From Candidatus Latescibacterota bacterium (GTDB lineage Bacteria; Latescibacterota; UBA2968; UBA8231), in contig JACPJE010000055.1 of NCBI GenBank assembly GCA_016187725.1, positions 37,883-101,882 on the forward strand: DNA of 64,000 bases, given 5' to 3'. Positions 43,932 to 52,817 of this stretch are shown here, piece after piece. Below the pieces are notes generated by a model. It did not search any database. It was not told the origin of the DNA and saw only the letters and a program-made list of their open reading frames with translations. The number at the start of each line of letters is the position of its first letter. Within the stretch, counting starts at the first letter, position 1. A program made the translations under genes and the position numbers.

Positions 43932-46900
43932 ATGACTGAAGAAAAAAAACGTTTTGCCGAGGTCCCCTCCCAGGTGGATTTCCCCAAACAGGAAGAGGCT
44001 GTCCTGCGCCTGTGGGAGGAGCTGGACATCTTCGCCAAATCCGTGGCGAACCGGCCCGCTGACCGGCCCTTCCGGTTCTACGATGGCCCGCCCTTCGCCA
44101 GCGGCCTGCCCCACTACGGCCATTTGCTGGCCTCGCTCACCAAGGACGTGGTGCCCCGCTACTGGACCATGCGCGGCTTCCGGGTGGAGCGGCGCTGGGG
44201 CTGGGATTGCCACGGCCTGCCGGTGGAGAACGAGGCCGAGCAGCAATTGGGCCTCAAGTCCCGCCGGGATATCATCGCCTATGGGGTGGCCGAGTTCAAC
44301 GAGTTCTGCCGCACCCTGGTGCTGCGCTACACCGCCGAATGGAAGCGCCTCATCGACCGGATGGGCCGCTGGGTGGACTGGTCCTCCCAGTACCGCACCA
44401 TGGACCCCGATTACATGGAGTCCATCTGGTGGGTGTTCAAGGAACTGTGGGACAAGGGGCTGGTCTACGAGGGGTACAAGTCGCTGGCCTATTGCCCGCG
44501 CTGCGCCACCCCCCTGTCCAACTTCGAGGTCAACCTGGGGGGATACCGGGATACCCAGGACCCCTCCATCACCGTGCGCTTCAAGGTGCGCGGCCACCAG
44601 CGCCTCTCCATCCTGGCCTGGACCACCACCCCCTGGACCCTGCCCGCGAACATGGCCCTGGCCGTGGGCGCTGAAATCCCCTACGCGCGGGTTACCCTGC
44701 GCGACGGCGAACAACTGATCGTGGCCCGCCCCCGGTGCGACCAGGTCTTCCGCAAGCATCAGGAGGAAATCGTCCAGACTGAGGACCAGCCGGTGGACGA
44801 ATTGCTGCAGATGCGCTACGAGCCGCTCTTCGACTATTTCGCCGACAAGGAACAAGAGGGCGCCTTCCGGGTGGTGGCCGCTGACTTCATCTCCACCGAA
44901 GACGGCACCGGCATCGTCCACGTGGCCCCCGGCTTCGGCGAGGATGACTACCTGCTGGGCCAGCGGGAAGGCATTCCGGTGGTCTGCCCCGTGGACCAGG
45001 ACTGTTGCTTCACCGCCGAGACTCCCGATTACCGGGGACAGTTCGTCAAGGAGGTGGACACCCCCATCCTGCGCCGGCTGCGCGAGGGCGGCCAGCTCTT
45101 CGCCGAAAGCACCCTGGTCCACGCGTACCCGTACTGCTGGCGCTGCGACTCGCCGCTGATCTACCGGGCCATCTCCACCTGGTTCGTGCGGGTGGAGGCG
45201 ATCAAGGAGCGGATGCTGGCAGCCAACCGGCAGATCTGGTGGATCCCCGAGCACCTCAAGGCCGGGCGCTTCGGCAAATGGCTCGAGGGGGCGCGCGATT
45301 GGGCCATCAGCCGCAACCGCTACTGGGGCACCCCCCTGCCCATCTGGCGCAACGCGGAGACCGGCGAGGCCCTCTGCCTGGGCAGCCGCGCCGAGCTGGA
45401 GCAGTTGAGCGGTCAAAAAGTGGTGGATCTGCACAAGCACTTTGTCGATCAGCTCAAACTGCCTGCTCCCTCTGGAAAGGGGGTGCTGCAAAGGGTCCCC
45501 GAGGTGCTGGACTGCTGGTTCGAGTCGGGGGCCATGCCCTACGCTCAGTTCCACTATCCCTTCCAGAACGCCGAGGTTTTCGACCGCAACTTTCCGGCCG
45601 ACTTCATCTCCGAGAACCTCGACCAGACGCGCGGGTGGTTCTACACCCTCACCATCCTGGCGACCGCCTTGTTCGACCGCCCCGCCTTCCGCAACTGCAT
45701 CGTCGGGGGGATGCTGCTGGCCGAGGACGGCCGCAAGCTGAGCAAGCGACTGAAGAACTACCCCGATCCCACGCAGATGCTGGAAACCTACGGCGCCGAC
45801 GCCCTGCGTCTGTACCTGCTCGACTCGGCGGCCATGAAGGCCGAGGAACTGCGGCTGACCGAGGCCGGGATCAAGCAGAGCCTGAGGGAGGTGATCATCC
45901 CCCTCTGGAACGCCTACAGCTTCTTCGTCACCTACGCCAACATCGACGGCTGGACCCCCGATCAGGAGCAGGGCGTGGAACCGGCCCACCAACTGGACCG
46001 CTGGGTCCTCTCGGAATTGCAGACCCTGGTCCACACCATCAACGCCGAGATGGAGGCCTACCGGCTCTACAAGACCGTGCCGGCTATGGTCGAGTTCGTG
46101 GACCGGCTCACCAACTGGTACATCCGCCGCAGCCGGCGGCGCTTCTGGAAATCCGCCGACGACCAGGACAAGGCCTCGGCCTACGCCACCCTCTACCAGG
46201 TGCTGGTGGAGTTCACCAAAACCCTGGCGCCGGTGCTGCCCTTTGTCAGCGAGGCCATCTACCAAAACCTAGTATACGGCTGGAACCCGCAGGCCCCCGA
46301 GAGCGTCCACCTGTGCGACATGCCCCAGGCCCAGGAGGCCCGCCGCGATCCGCGGCTGGAAGCCCAGATGGAACTGGCCATCCGCGCCGTAGCCCTGGGC
46401 CGGGCCCTGCGCAGCAAGCACAATCTCAAGACCCGCCAGCCTCTGCGCCACCTATATCTGTTATCCCCCGACGCTTCCAGCCGCGCCGGCCTGGAGGAGA
46501 TGCGCGGGGTGATCGCCGACGAACTCAACGTCAAGGAAGTGCTGCTGGTCGAGGACGAAACCGCCCTGAGCGAGATCTCCTACAAGCCCAATTTCCGCAC
46601 CCTGGGCCCCCGCTTCGGCAAGCAGATGAAGGAAGTGGCCGCCCTCATCCAGGCCCTGACCCCGACTCAGATGCGGCACCTGGCCGCGGGCGGGCAACTG
46701 GAGGTGGCCGGCGGGCAGCTGGGCATCGCCGACGTCGAGGTGCAGCGCCGCGAGAAGGAGGGAGTGATCGCCGCGGTGGAGGACAACCTGGGGATTGCGC
46801 TCGACATCCACCTCGACGAGGAACTGGTGGCCGAGTGCACGGCCCGCGAGTTCGTCAACCGCGTCCAGAACATGCGCAAGGACGCCGGCCTGGAAGTGAC

Positions 46901-47090
46901 CGACCGCGTCCGCCTGTGGGCGCTGGGCAGCGAAGAGGTGCAACGCGCCCTCCAGAAGCATCGCGAGTACATCACCGCTGAGACCCTGGCGGTGGCATTG
47001 AAGCTGGGGGAGTTGCCAGCCGCTTCCCTGGCGCAGCAGGAATGGCAGGTCAATGACCTGCCCTGCACCATTGCCCTGGACCGGGCCTAG
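43932..47090 (+). CDS. ileS: Isoleucyl-tRNA synthetase, IleS2 type
   Basis: 1052 residues, class I synthetase. The HIGH-type motif is HYGH (61-64), the KMSKS-type motif is KLSKR (602-606), and the CP1 editing domain lies between (WTTTPWTLPANMAL). The length, the DGPPFASGLPHYGH form and the C-terminal YKPNFRTLGPRFGKQ segment place it in the eukaryote-like IleS2 group; the C-terminal zinc finger of IleS1 is absent. IleS2 enzymes are typically little affected by mupirocin. The gene is followed by DksA-like, lspA and rluD-like genes, a conserved order. Confidence 0.97.
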   Translation: MTEEKKRFAEVPSQVDFPKQEEAVLRLWEELDIFAKSVANRPADRPFRFYDGPPFASGLPHYGHLLASLTKDVVPRYWTMRGFRVERRWGWDCHGLPVENEAEQQLGLKSRRDIIAYGVAEFNEFCRTLVLRYTAEWKRLIDRMGRWVDWSSQYRTMDPDYMESIWWVFKELWDKGLVYEGYKSLAYCPRCATPLSNFEVNLGGYRDTQDPSITVRFKVRGHQRLSILAWTTTPWTLPANMALAVGAEIPYARVTLRDGEQLIVARPRCDQVFRKHQEEIVQTEDQPVDELLQMRYEPLFDYFADKEQEGAFRVVAADFISTEDGTGIVHVAPGFGEDDYLLGQREGIPVVCPVDQDCCFTAETPDYRGQFVKEVDTPILRRLREGGQLFAESTLVHAYPYCWRCDSPLIYRAISTWFVRVEAIKERMLAANRQIWWIPEHLKAGRFGKWLEGARDWAISRNRYWGTPLPIWRNAETGEALCLGSRAELEQLSGQKVVDLHKHFVDQLKLPAPSGKGVLQRVPEVLDCWFESGAMPYAQFHYPFQNAEVFDRNFPADFISENLDQTRGWFYTLTILATALFDRPAFRNCIVGGMLLAEDGRKLSKRLKNYPDPTQMLETYGADALRLYLLDSAAMKAEELRLTEAGIKQSLREVIIPLWNAYSFFVTYANIDGWTPDQEQGVEPAHQLDRWVLSELQTLVHTINAEMEAYRLYKTVPAMVEFVDRLTNWYIRRSRRRFWKSADDQDKASAYATLYQVLVEFTKTLAPVLPFVSEAIYQNLVYGWNPQAPESVHLCDMPQAQEARRDPRLEAQMELAIRAVALGRALRSKHNLKTRQPLRHLYLLSPDASSRAGLEEMRGVIADELNVKEVLLVEDETALSEISYKPNFRTLGPRFGKQMKEVAALIQALTPTQMRHLAAGGQLEVAGGQLGIADVEVQRREKEGVIAAVEDNLGIALDIHLDEELVAECTAREFVNRVQNMRKDAGLEVTDRVRLWALGSEEVQRALQKHREYITAETLAVALKLGELPAASLAQQEWQVNDLPCTIALDRA

Positions 47091-47097
47091 TTCATAA

Positions 47098-47499
47098 ATG
47101 GAGGATTCTGAGTTCAGCATGAACCAAGTAGAACTGCAGCACTTCAAGCAGCTCATCATGGCCAAAAAGGTCCAGGTGAGCCAGGACATGGAGGAGTTCC
47201 AGCGCGTCTCGCGCAGCGAGGAAGCCCAGGAGTCCTCGGAGGACCGCTCGGCCTATTCCCTGCACATGGCCGATCGCGGCACCGACGCCATGGAACGGGA
47301 GAAGAACATGCTCTTCGCCCAGCGCGAGGGCGACTATCTCGACTATCTGGAAGAGGCCCTGCAACGCATTGAGGCCGGGACCTACGGGGTCTGCCGCACC
47401 TGCAAGGGCGCCATCGGCCGGGCGCGGCTGGAGGCGGTGCCCACCGCCACGCAGTGCATCGACTGCAAGAAAAAAGAAGGCGACAGCTCCCAACCGTGA
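47098..47499 (+). CDS. DksA/TraR-family zinc-finger protein
   Basis: 133 residues. An N-terminal coiled-coil (about 8-90, ending LEEALQRIEAGTYG) leads to a four-Cys zinc finger, C99-C102 and C120-C123. This is the RNA polymerase secondary-channel binder fold of DksA. At the coiled-coil tip, where DksA has a DxxDxA motif, the sequence reads ADRGTDAM, so the acidic pair is retained. ATG 47098 or the internal ATG 47119 could be the start. Its stop overlaps the GTG of lspA. Confidence 0.93.
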   Translation: MEDSEFSMNQVELQHFKQLIMAKKVQVSQDMEEFQRVSRSEEAQESSEDRSAYSLHMADRGTDAMEREKNMLFAQREGDYLDYLEEALQRIEAGTYGVCRTCKGAIGRARLEAVPTATQCIDCKKKEGDSSQP

Positions 47500-47987
47500 A
47501 CTGCCTCTGGCTGGCCCCCCTCATCCTGGCCCTCGACCAACTCTCCAAGTGGATGGTGGCCAGCACCATGGCCGAGTCCCAGTCCATCCCGGTCCTGGGC
47601 GACTTCTTCCGCCTGACCTACATCCACAACCGCGGCGCCGCCTTTGGCATCGACGTGGGCAGCCCGCTCTTGCACCTGTTCTTTTCCCTGGCGGCCCTGG
47701 GCGCCCTGGGCTGGATGTTCCATACCGCCCCTCCCGGGGCGCGGTTGTTGCGCTGCAGCCTGAGCATGGTGTTGGGCGGGGCCCTGGGCAACATCGTCGA
47801 CCGCGTGCGCCTGGAAAAGGTGGTCGACTTCTTCGACTTCGGCCTGGGCGACCTGCGCTGGCCGGTCTTCAACGTGGCCGATTCCTTTGTCACCGTCGGC
47901 ATCTTCCTGCTGATCCTGACCTACAGCCGGCACCAGGAGGCCCAGACTCCCGCCCCCGGCCCCCACCCACCAGGCGACCTGGCCTGA
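47496..47987 (+). CDS. lspA: Lipoprotein signal peptidase (signal peptidase II)
   Basis: 163 residues with four membrane helices. The family boxes DQLSKW, IHNRGAAFG, GGALGNIVDR and FNVADSF are all present; the catalytic Asp pair is D102 and D129. It cleaves the signal of lipidated prolipoproteins at the outer face of the inner membrane. It starts at GTG overlapping the DksA-like stop (GTGA), so it is translationally coupled to that gene. The lipoproteins in this window are its likely clients. Confidence 0.97.
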   Translation: MNCLWLAPLILALDQLSKWMVASTMAESQSIPVLGDFFRLTYIHNRGAAFGIDVGSPLLHLFFSLAALGALGWMFHTAPPGARLLRCSLSMVLGGALGNIVDRVRLEKVVDFFDFGLGDLRWPVFNVADSFVTVGIFLLILTYSRHQEAQTPAPGPHPPGDLA

Positions 47988-48003
47988 ACCTGGTCTCCCC
48001 GCC

Positions 48004-48954
48004 ATGCATTTACAGGTGTCTCCCGAGGAGGCGCCGCAGCGCCTCGACCTCTTTCTCAGCCGGCGCTGCCCCGACCTCTCGCGCAGCCGCCTCCAGATGC
48101 TCATCCGGGAAGGGGCGGTGCGCGTCAACGGCCAGCCCTCCCGCCCCAGCTACCAGATCCGCCCCGCAGACTGCATAGCCCTGGAACTCCCCGCTCCCAC
48201 TGAGCTGTCCCTGGACCCCGAGGCCATCCCCCTCTCCATCCTCTTTGAAGACGGAGATCTGCTGGTGCTGGACAAAGGGCCGGGCATGACCGTGCACCCG
48301 GCCCCCGGCTCCTGGCAGGGCACCCTGGTCAATGCCCTGCTCCACCACTGCCGCGACCTGTCGGGGATCAACGGGGTGCTGCGGCCCGGCATCGTGCACC
48401 GGCTGGACCGCGATACCACCGGCCTGCTGGTGGTGGCCAAGAACGACACCGCCCACCGCCACCTGGCCGCCCAGCTGCAGAGCCGCGTGCTGGAGCGGCG
48501 CTACAGTGCCCTGGTCTGGGGCCGGCCGCGCCTGCCCCAGGGCCGCATCGAGGCCCCGGTGGGCCGGCACCCCCGGGACCGCAAAAAGATGGCGGTGGTG
48601 CCGGGCGGCCGGGCGGCCCTCACCCATTACCAGGTGGTCGAGCGCTTCGCCTTTCTGAGTCTGCTGGACCTGCGCCTGGAGACCGGCCGCACCCACCAGA
48701 TCCGCGTGCATCTGCAGCACCTGGGGCACCCGGTCTTCGGCGATCCGGTCTACGGGGGCCGCGCCCCCATCCGCGGCCTGCAGCCGGCCCAGCGCCTCCT
48801 GGCCGGGGAACTCCTCAAGCTGATCGCCCGCCAGGCCCTCCACGCCCGCAGCCTGCGCTTTGCCCACCCCCGCAGCGGCGAATGGCTGGAGTTCAGCGCC
48901 CCCCTGCCGGCCGATATGGAAGCCCTGCTCGCCGCAGTGCGCCAGCAGATCTGA
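48004..48954 (+). CDS. RluD-family rRNA pseudouridine synthase
   Basis: 316 residues: an N-terminal S4 RNA-binding domain (QRLDLFLSRRCPDLSRSRLQ) and the RluA/RluD catalytic domain. GIVHRLDRDTTGLLVVAK holds the catalytic Asp; ETGRTHQIRVHLQHLGHPVFGDPVYG is the second family signature. It probably modifies 23S rRNA. It follows lspA by 16 nt and ends the ileS gene run. Confidence 0.95.
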   Translation: MHLQVSPEEAPQRLDLFLSRRCPDLSRSRLQMLIREGAVRVNGQPSRPSYQIRPADCIALELPAPTELSLDPEAIPLSILFEDGDLLVLDKGPGMTVHPAPGSWQGTLVNALLHHCRDLSGINGVLRPGIVHRLDRDTTGLLVVAKNDTAHRHLAAQLQSRVLERRYSALVWGRPRLPQGRIEAPVGRHPRDRKKMAVVPGGRAALTHYQVVERFAFLSLLDLRLETGRTHQIRVHLQHLGHPVFGDPVYGGRAPIRGLQPAQRLLAGELLKLIARQALHARSLRFAHPRSGEWLEFSAPLPADMEALLAAVRQQI

Positions 48955-49046
48955 TCCCGGTGGACCACGCCCGGCACCTGGGTGTTGACTTGCCATTCTG
49001 GATGGGTTCATTTAGAGCCACTAACAAAATGACCTTCTGGCGTCGC

Positions 49047-49132
49047 GCGGCTGCGAGCCGCAATGGACTTCGTTGCCCTCAGTCGGCGTATTTCTGAGCC
49101 AATACGCCTCCATCGGGCGCCTTGCCATTGCG
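49047..49132. repeat. Nested multi-stem element upstream of the ion transporter
   Basis: Three nested perfect stems: CGCAATGG (49059-49066) with CCATTGCG (49125-49132); GCCC (49075-49078) with GGGC (49115-49118); and GGCGTATT (49085-49092) with AATACGCC (49101-49108) around an 8-nt loop. A small hairpin GCGGCT/AGCCGC (49047-49061) overlaps the left end. It lies in the 232-bp gap after the rluD-like gene and 55 nt before the transporter ATG. It could be a dispersed structured repeat, a small RNA or a leader element. Confidence 0.6.
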
Positions 49133-49186
49133 ACTCTCGCTCGCGCTTTGGATATCCACGCGGTTTTTCGAGGAGTTGAGGAACTG

Positions 49187-50476
49187 ATGGACAAGCTCCT
49201 TGGGGCGATTCTGGGCATCGCAGCCCTGGCCGGTATCTTCGGCGCGGTGTACCTGGCAGGAGGAAGTGGCCCCGCAGGGCCGGTGATCGCGGGCATCCGC
49301 GGCGAGTTTCTGCTTTTCGCCCTGACGCTGGTGGGGGTGGCCTTGTTCCACCACTACACCTTGCAGGTGGCGCTGCTCGGCCTGGGATCGATCCTGCTCT
49401 TCAAACTGGCCTTTGTACCGAGTTTCCACCTCGTCGAGCACCTGCACCACGAATGGAATATCCTGCTGAACCTCCTCGGGTTGCTGCTGGGTTTCGCCCT
49501 GTTGGCCAGACACTTCGAGGAGTCGCGCATCCCCGAAATCTTGCCCCGGTTTCTTCCCGACGACTGGAAGGGGGGCTTCGCCCTGCTGGGCGTCATCTTC
49601 GTGCTCTCCTCCTTCCTGGACAACATCGCCGCGGCGATGATCGGCGGCACCATCGCCCTGGTCGTGTTCAAAGGAAGAGTGCATATCGGCTACCTGGCGG
49701 CGATCGTAGCGGCCAGCAACGCCGGGGGAGCAGGCAGTGTGTTAGGCGACACTACCACCACCATGATGTGGATCGATGGGGTGGCCGTCATCGACGTGAT
49801 CCACGCCTACGTGGCGGCGGTTCCCTGCCTGTTCCTCTTTGGCATCCTCGCCGCCCTCCAGCAACACCGTTTCCAACCCATCCAGAAGGACGAGGTGGGG
49901 CACCACCAGGTGGATTGGGTCAAGATCCTGGTCGTCGCCCTGATCCTGGCCGGAGCCATTGCCACCAACGTGCTGCTCGACTTTCCTGCCCTAGGGGTGT
50001 GGGTGGCCATCCTAATAGGCTCGCTCCTCAGCAAGACGGCCTGGGGAGAGATTCCCGCGGCGCTGAAGGGCAGCCTCTTCCTCATCTGCCTGGTGCTGTG
50101 CGCCTCGATGATGCCGGTCGATCAGTTGCCAGTACCTTCGTGGCAATCCGCTTTTGCCCTCGGGTTCATCTCCGCGGTGTTCGACAACATCCCCTTGACC
50201 AAGCTGGCGCTGGACCAGGGAGGATACGACTGGGGGGTGTTGGCTTACACGGTGGGGTTTGGCGGGTCGATGGTCTGGTTCGGCTCCTCGGCCGGGGTGG
50301 CCTTGTCAAATATCTTCCCCCAGGCCAAGTCCGTGGGGGCCTGGTTGAGGCACGGGTGGTCGGTAGTGGCGGCCTATGTGCTCAGCTTCTTCATCATGCT
50401 GGCCCTGTGGGGTTGGCAGCCCCATGAGCCGCACAAAGAGAATCGGTTGATTTCTACTGGGCAAGTACAGCACTAG
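49187..50476 (+). CDS. Ion transporter of the IT superfamily (NhaD/ArsB/citrate-transporter-like)
   Basis: 429 residues with about eleven to twelve membrane helices. The two inverted-repeat halves each end in a family-type loop: SSFLDNIAAAMIGGTIAL in the first half and GFISAVFDNIPLTKLAL in the second, resembling the NhaD antiporter DN motifs. SNAGGAGSVLGDTTTTMMW matches the conserved Gly/Thr re-entrant loop. A sodium/proton antiporter is the best guess. GAGGAACTG precedes the ATG at 49187; the longer frame upstream runs through the structured repeat and is unlikely to be translated. Confidence 0.88.
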   Translation: MDKLLGAILGIAALAGIFGAVYLAGGSGPAGPVIAGIRGEFLLFALTLVGVALFHHYTLQVALLGLGSILLFKLAFVPSFHLVEHLHHEWNILLNLLGLLLGFALLARHFEESRIPEILPRFLPDDWKGGFALLGVIFVLSSFLDNIAAAMIGGTIALVVFKGRVHIGYLAAIVAASNAGGAGSVLGDTTTTMMWIDGVAVIDVIHAYVAAVPCLFLFGILAALQQHRFQPIQKDEVGHHQVDWVKILVVALILAGAIATNVLLDFPALGVWVAILIGSLLSKTAWGEIPAALKGSLFLICLVLCASMMPVDQLPVPSWQSAFALGFISAVFDNIPLTKLALDQGGYDWGVLAYTVGFGGSMVWFGSSAGVALSNIFPQAKSVGAWLRHGWSVVAAYVLSFFIMLALWGWQPHEPHKENRLISTGQVQH

Positions 50477-50769
50477 CATAGATCAGCACGCACAACCAAA
50501 CCAGCAGCCACTGACCAGGTCTCGCCCGAGGCCCGGACAAACGGAGCGCAGGGGCGTTTCCGCCCGCCGCGCCAATGCATAAAGGGTCTTCTTGCGGCGC
50601 AGCAATGGGGGCGTAGATGAATAAACTCGGCTGTATGGCAGATCAGGGAGCGGGTGGCTCATACCTTGAGTAGGATTCGACGGGGTCAAACCGGACCTCC
50701 ATATCGCCGCCGGCCCCAGATAAAGATCGGGGATGGACCGGCCGGGTTAACCAGATTCAGGGCATTTTT
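50477..50769. other. 293-bp non-coding stretch
   Basis: No gene, convincing promoter or terminator seen. It separates the ion transporter from the epimerase/aminotransferase genes and should contain the promoter of the latter. Confidence 0.5.
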
Positions 50770-51627
50770 ATGCGCGTGCTTGTGACCGGCGCCAATGGCT
50801 TTATCGGGAGCTGGGTGTGCCGGTTGTCGCTGGAGAGCGGCCACCAGGTGGTGGCCCTCTGCCACCGCCGGCGGGAAAGACTGGAAACCATCGCCGGACA
50901 CCCCGCCCTGCGGATCGAAAAAGGGGACGTGCTCGACCAGGGACACCTGGCGGCCTTGTGCGACAGGTGCCAGATCGAGGCGCTGTGCCATCTGGCCATC
51001 CAACCTCCCCAGGCCCAGGGCCCGGTGAACACCGAGGGCACCCTGTCGGTGCTGCAGGCCGGGGTGGGGCGGGTGGTTTTTGTCTCTTCGATGAGCGTGT
51101 ACAATTTCCTCGCTCCCCGCTACCTGCCGGTGGACGAACGCCATCCCCTGGAACCTCTTCAGGCCTATGGCGCGCAGAAGGCTCTTGCCGAGACCTGCTG
51201 CCAAAAGTACCGCGAGCAGCTGGAAATCCCCATCCTGCGCCTGGCAGGGGTATACGGCCCGGGCAAAGAGCAGGGAGCGGCCTACCAGTTCACCAAGGCC
51301 GCTCTCTGCGGCCGGCCAATCGAGATTCCCCTGAACCGGTCGGTGGACCTGCTCTTCGTCGGGGACGCTGCCGCCGCAGTGGTCGCCGCCGCCGAGGGGC
51401 ATGCCGGGAGCGAGACCTGCAACATCGGCTCGGGCCGGGCCCTCGCCCTGGACGAGTTGGCCCGCCTGATCTGCCAGCAGCAGCAGGTCGAAGTCCCCAT
51501 TGCCTGCGGGCCGCCGGGGAATACCTTCTATCTGGACATCAGCCGGGCCAGGCAGCGCTTCGGGTTCACCCCCCGGCCCCTGGAGGAGGGGCTGGCCTGC
51601 CTGGCAGATTGGGTGAAGAGTCGATGA
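50770..51627 (+). CDS. NAD-dependent nucleotide-sugar epimerase/dehydratase (extended SDR)
   Basis: 285 residues. TGANGFIGSW (6-15) binds NAD(P); the active-site Tyr and Lys are Y133 and K137 in YGAQK, with a Ser in FVSSMSVYN. The C-terminal half carries FLDV-like VDLLFVGDAA and a substrate domain. The protein is slightly shorter than typical members, with a compact segment after HLAIQPPQ. The exact sugar is unknown. Its stop overlaps the start of the aminotransferase gene (ATGA), so the two should act in one pathway for a modified sugar. Confidence 0.9.
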   Translation: MRVLVTGANGFIGSWVCRLSLESGHQVVALCHRRRERLETIAGHPALRIEKGDVLDQGHLAALCDRCQIEALCHLAIQPPQAQGPVNTEGTLSVLQAGVGRVVFVSSMSVYNFLAPRYLPVDERHPLEPLQAYGAQKALAETCCQKYREQLEIPILRLAGVYGPGKEQGAAYQFTKAALCGRPIEIPLNRSVDLLFVGDAAAAVVAAAEGHAGSETCNIGSGRALALDELARLICQQQQVEVPIACGPPGNTFYLDISRARQRFGFTPRPLEEGLACLADWVKSR

Positions 51628-52754
51628 AACCGCGGCGTCTCCCCAGAGCCAAACCGCATTTGCCCGAGGAAGACGTGGCCGTGCTGCTGGAGGAGTTCGG
51701 GGAGATCCTGCGCAGCGGCCGGCTCACGCGCGGGCTGCACCTCGACCGTTTTGAACGGGAGTTCGCCGCCTGCGCGGGGGTGAAGTATGCGGTGGGACTG
51801 AGTTCGGGCACCGCGCCCCTGGAAATCGCCCTGCGCTTCTGGCAAGTGGAGGGGAGAGAGGTGATCGTGCCGACCAACACCTTTGTGGCTTCTGCCAATG
51901 CCGTGCTGCTGGCAGGGGGCATCCCGGTGCTGGCCGACATCTCCCCTGCCTGCCTCTCCAGTTCCTGTGCCCAGATCGAAGCGCGGCTCACGCCCAGGAC
52001 CCGAGGGGTGATGGTAGTCCATCTGGCCGGGATCATTCCCCCCGAAATCGCGGAAGTCCGGCAGTTGTGCCGGGAACGGGGCCTTTTTCTGCTGGAGGAC
52101 GCGGCCCATGCCCACGGGGCCTCCTGGCGCGGCCGGCCAGCCGGGAGCCTGGGGGATGCGGCCGGTTTTTCTTTCTTTCCGACCAAGGTTATCACCTGCG
52201 GCGAGGGCGGGATGCTGACCACGGACGACCTGCAGTTGGCCGACTTTGCCCGCAGCTACCGCTGTCACGGGCTCGACGGGCAGAGCGGCGAGCTGGTGCG
52301 GCTGGGCAACAACTACCGCCTGCCCGAGTTGAGCGCCGCCCTGGGGGTGAAGCAGTTGGCGCGCCTGGAGGAATTCGTCGGGGAGCGCAACTGCCTGGCC
52401 GCGCACTATCTGGAGCGGTTGGCCCGGATGCCGGGCTTGGGGCTCTTTCCCCCGCTGGCCGACCAGGTCCACAGCTATTACAAATTCCCGGTGTTGCTCC
52501 CTTCTGGATGTGACCGGCAGCAGCTAGCGCAGTGCCTGCAGGAGGAGTTCGGCGTGGAGACCGGCAGCGCGTACTGGCCCCCCTGCCACCATCACCCCCT
52601 TTATTGTGACCGCTTCCCGCCAGCGCTCTTTCCCATGGCCGAGGACCTCCTGCCCAGAATCCTCACCCTGCCCTTGTTCGTCGGCCTGGAAGAGGCGGAC
52701 ATCGACTGGGTTTGCAGCGTTCTACAGGGGGTGCTGGCCCGCCGGGGGGATTGA
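51624..52754 (+). CDS. DegT/DnrJ/EryC1/StrS-family aminotransferase
   Basis: 376 residues, a fold-type I PLP enzyme of the sugar aminotransferase family. VGLSSGTAPLEIAL binds phosphate, EDAAHAHGASW holds the PLP-contacting Asp and the conserved His, and SFFPTKVITCGEGG carries the Schiff-base Lys K188. It transfers an amino group to a keto-sugar nucleotide, giving amino sugars for surface glycans. It is coupled to the SDR gene by start/stop overlap. Downstream genes start a new unit with its own operator. Confidence 0.95.
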   Translation: MKPRRLPRAKPHLPEEDVAVLLEEFGEILRSGRLTRGLHLDRFEREFAACAGVKYAVGLSSGTAPLEIALRFWQVEGREVIVPTNTFVASANAVLLAGGIPVLADISPACLSSSCAQIEARLTPRTRGVMVVHLAGIIPPEIAEVRQLCRERGLFLLEDAAHAHGASWRGRPAGSLGDAAGFSFFPTKVITCGEGGMLTTDDLQLADFARSYRCHGLDGQSGELVRLGNNYRLPELSAALGVKQLARLEEFVGERNCLAAHYLERLARMPGLGLFPPLADQVHSYYKFPVLLPSGCDRQQLAQCLQEEFGVETGSAYWPPCHHHPLYCDRFPPALFPMAEDLLPRILTLPLFVGLEEADIDWVCSVLQGVLARRGD

Positions 52755-52774
52755 TTTATTTTGTTTTTTCCCAA

Positions 52775-52794
52775 AAGTAAGTTATTGTTTACTT
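52775..52794 (+). promoter_or_regulatory. Palindromic operator ahead of tetR-like gene
   Basis: AAGTAA (52775-52780) and TTACTT (52789-52794) form a perfect inverted repeat with an 8-nt spacer in an AT-rich pocket, 23 nt before the TetR start. Size and spacing fit a TetR-family operator; autoregulation is inferred. Confidence 0.6.
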
Positions 52795-52817
52795 ATCTCA
52801 ATGATGGAGGGCGGCCT

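Noticed and set aside
49073..49186. N-terminal extension of the ion transporter by 38 codons
   Set aside because: It would be translated through the nested stem element, has no membrane or family character, and the ATG at 49187 has a good ribosome site.
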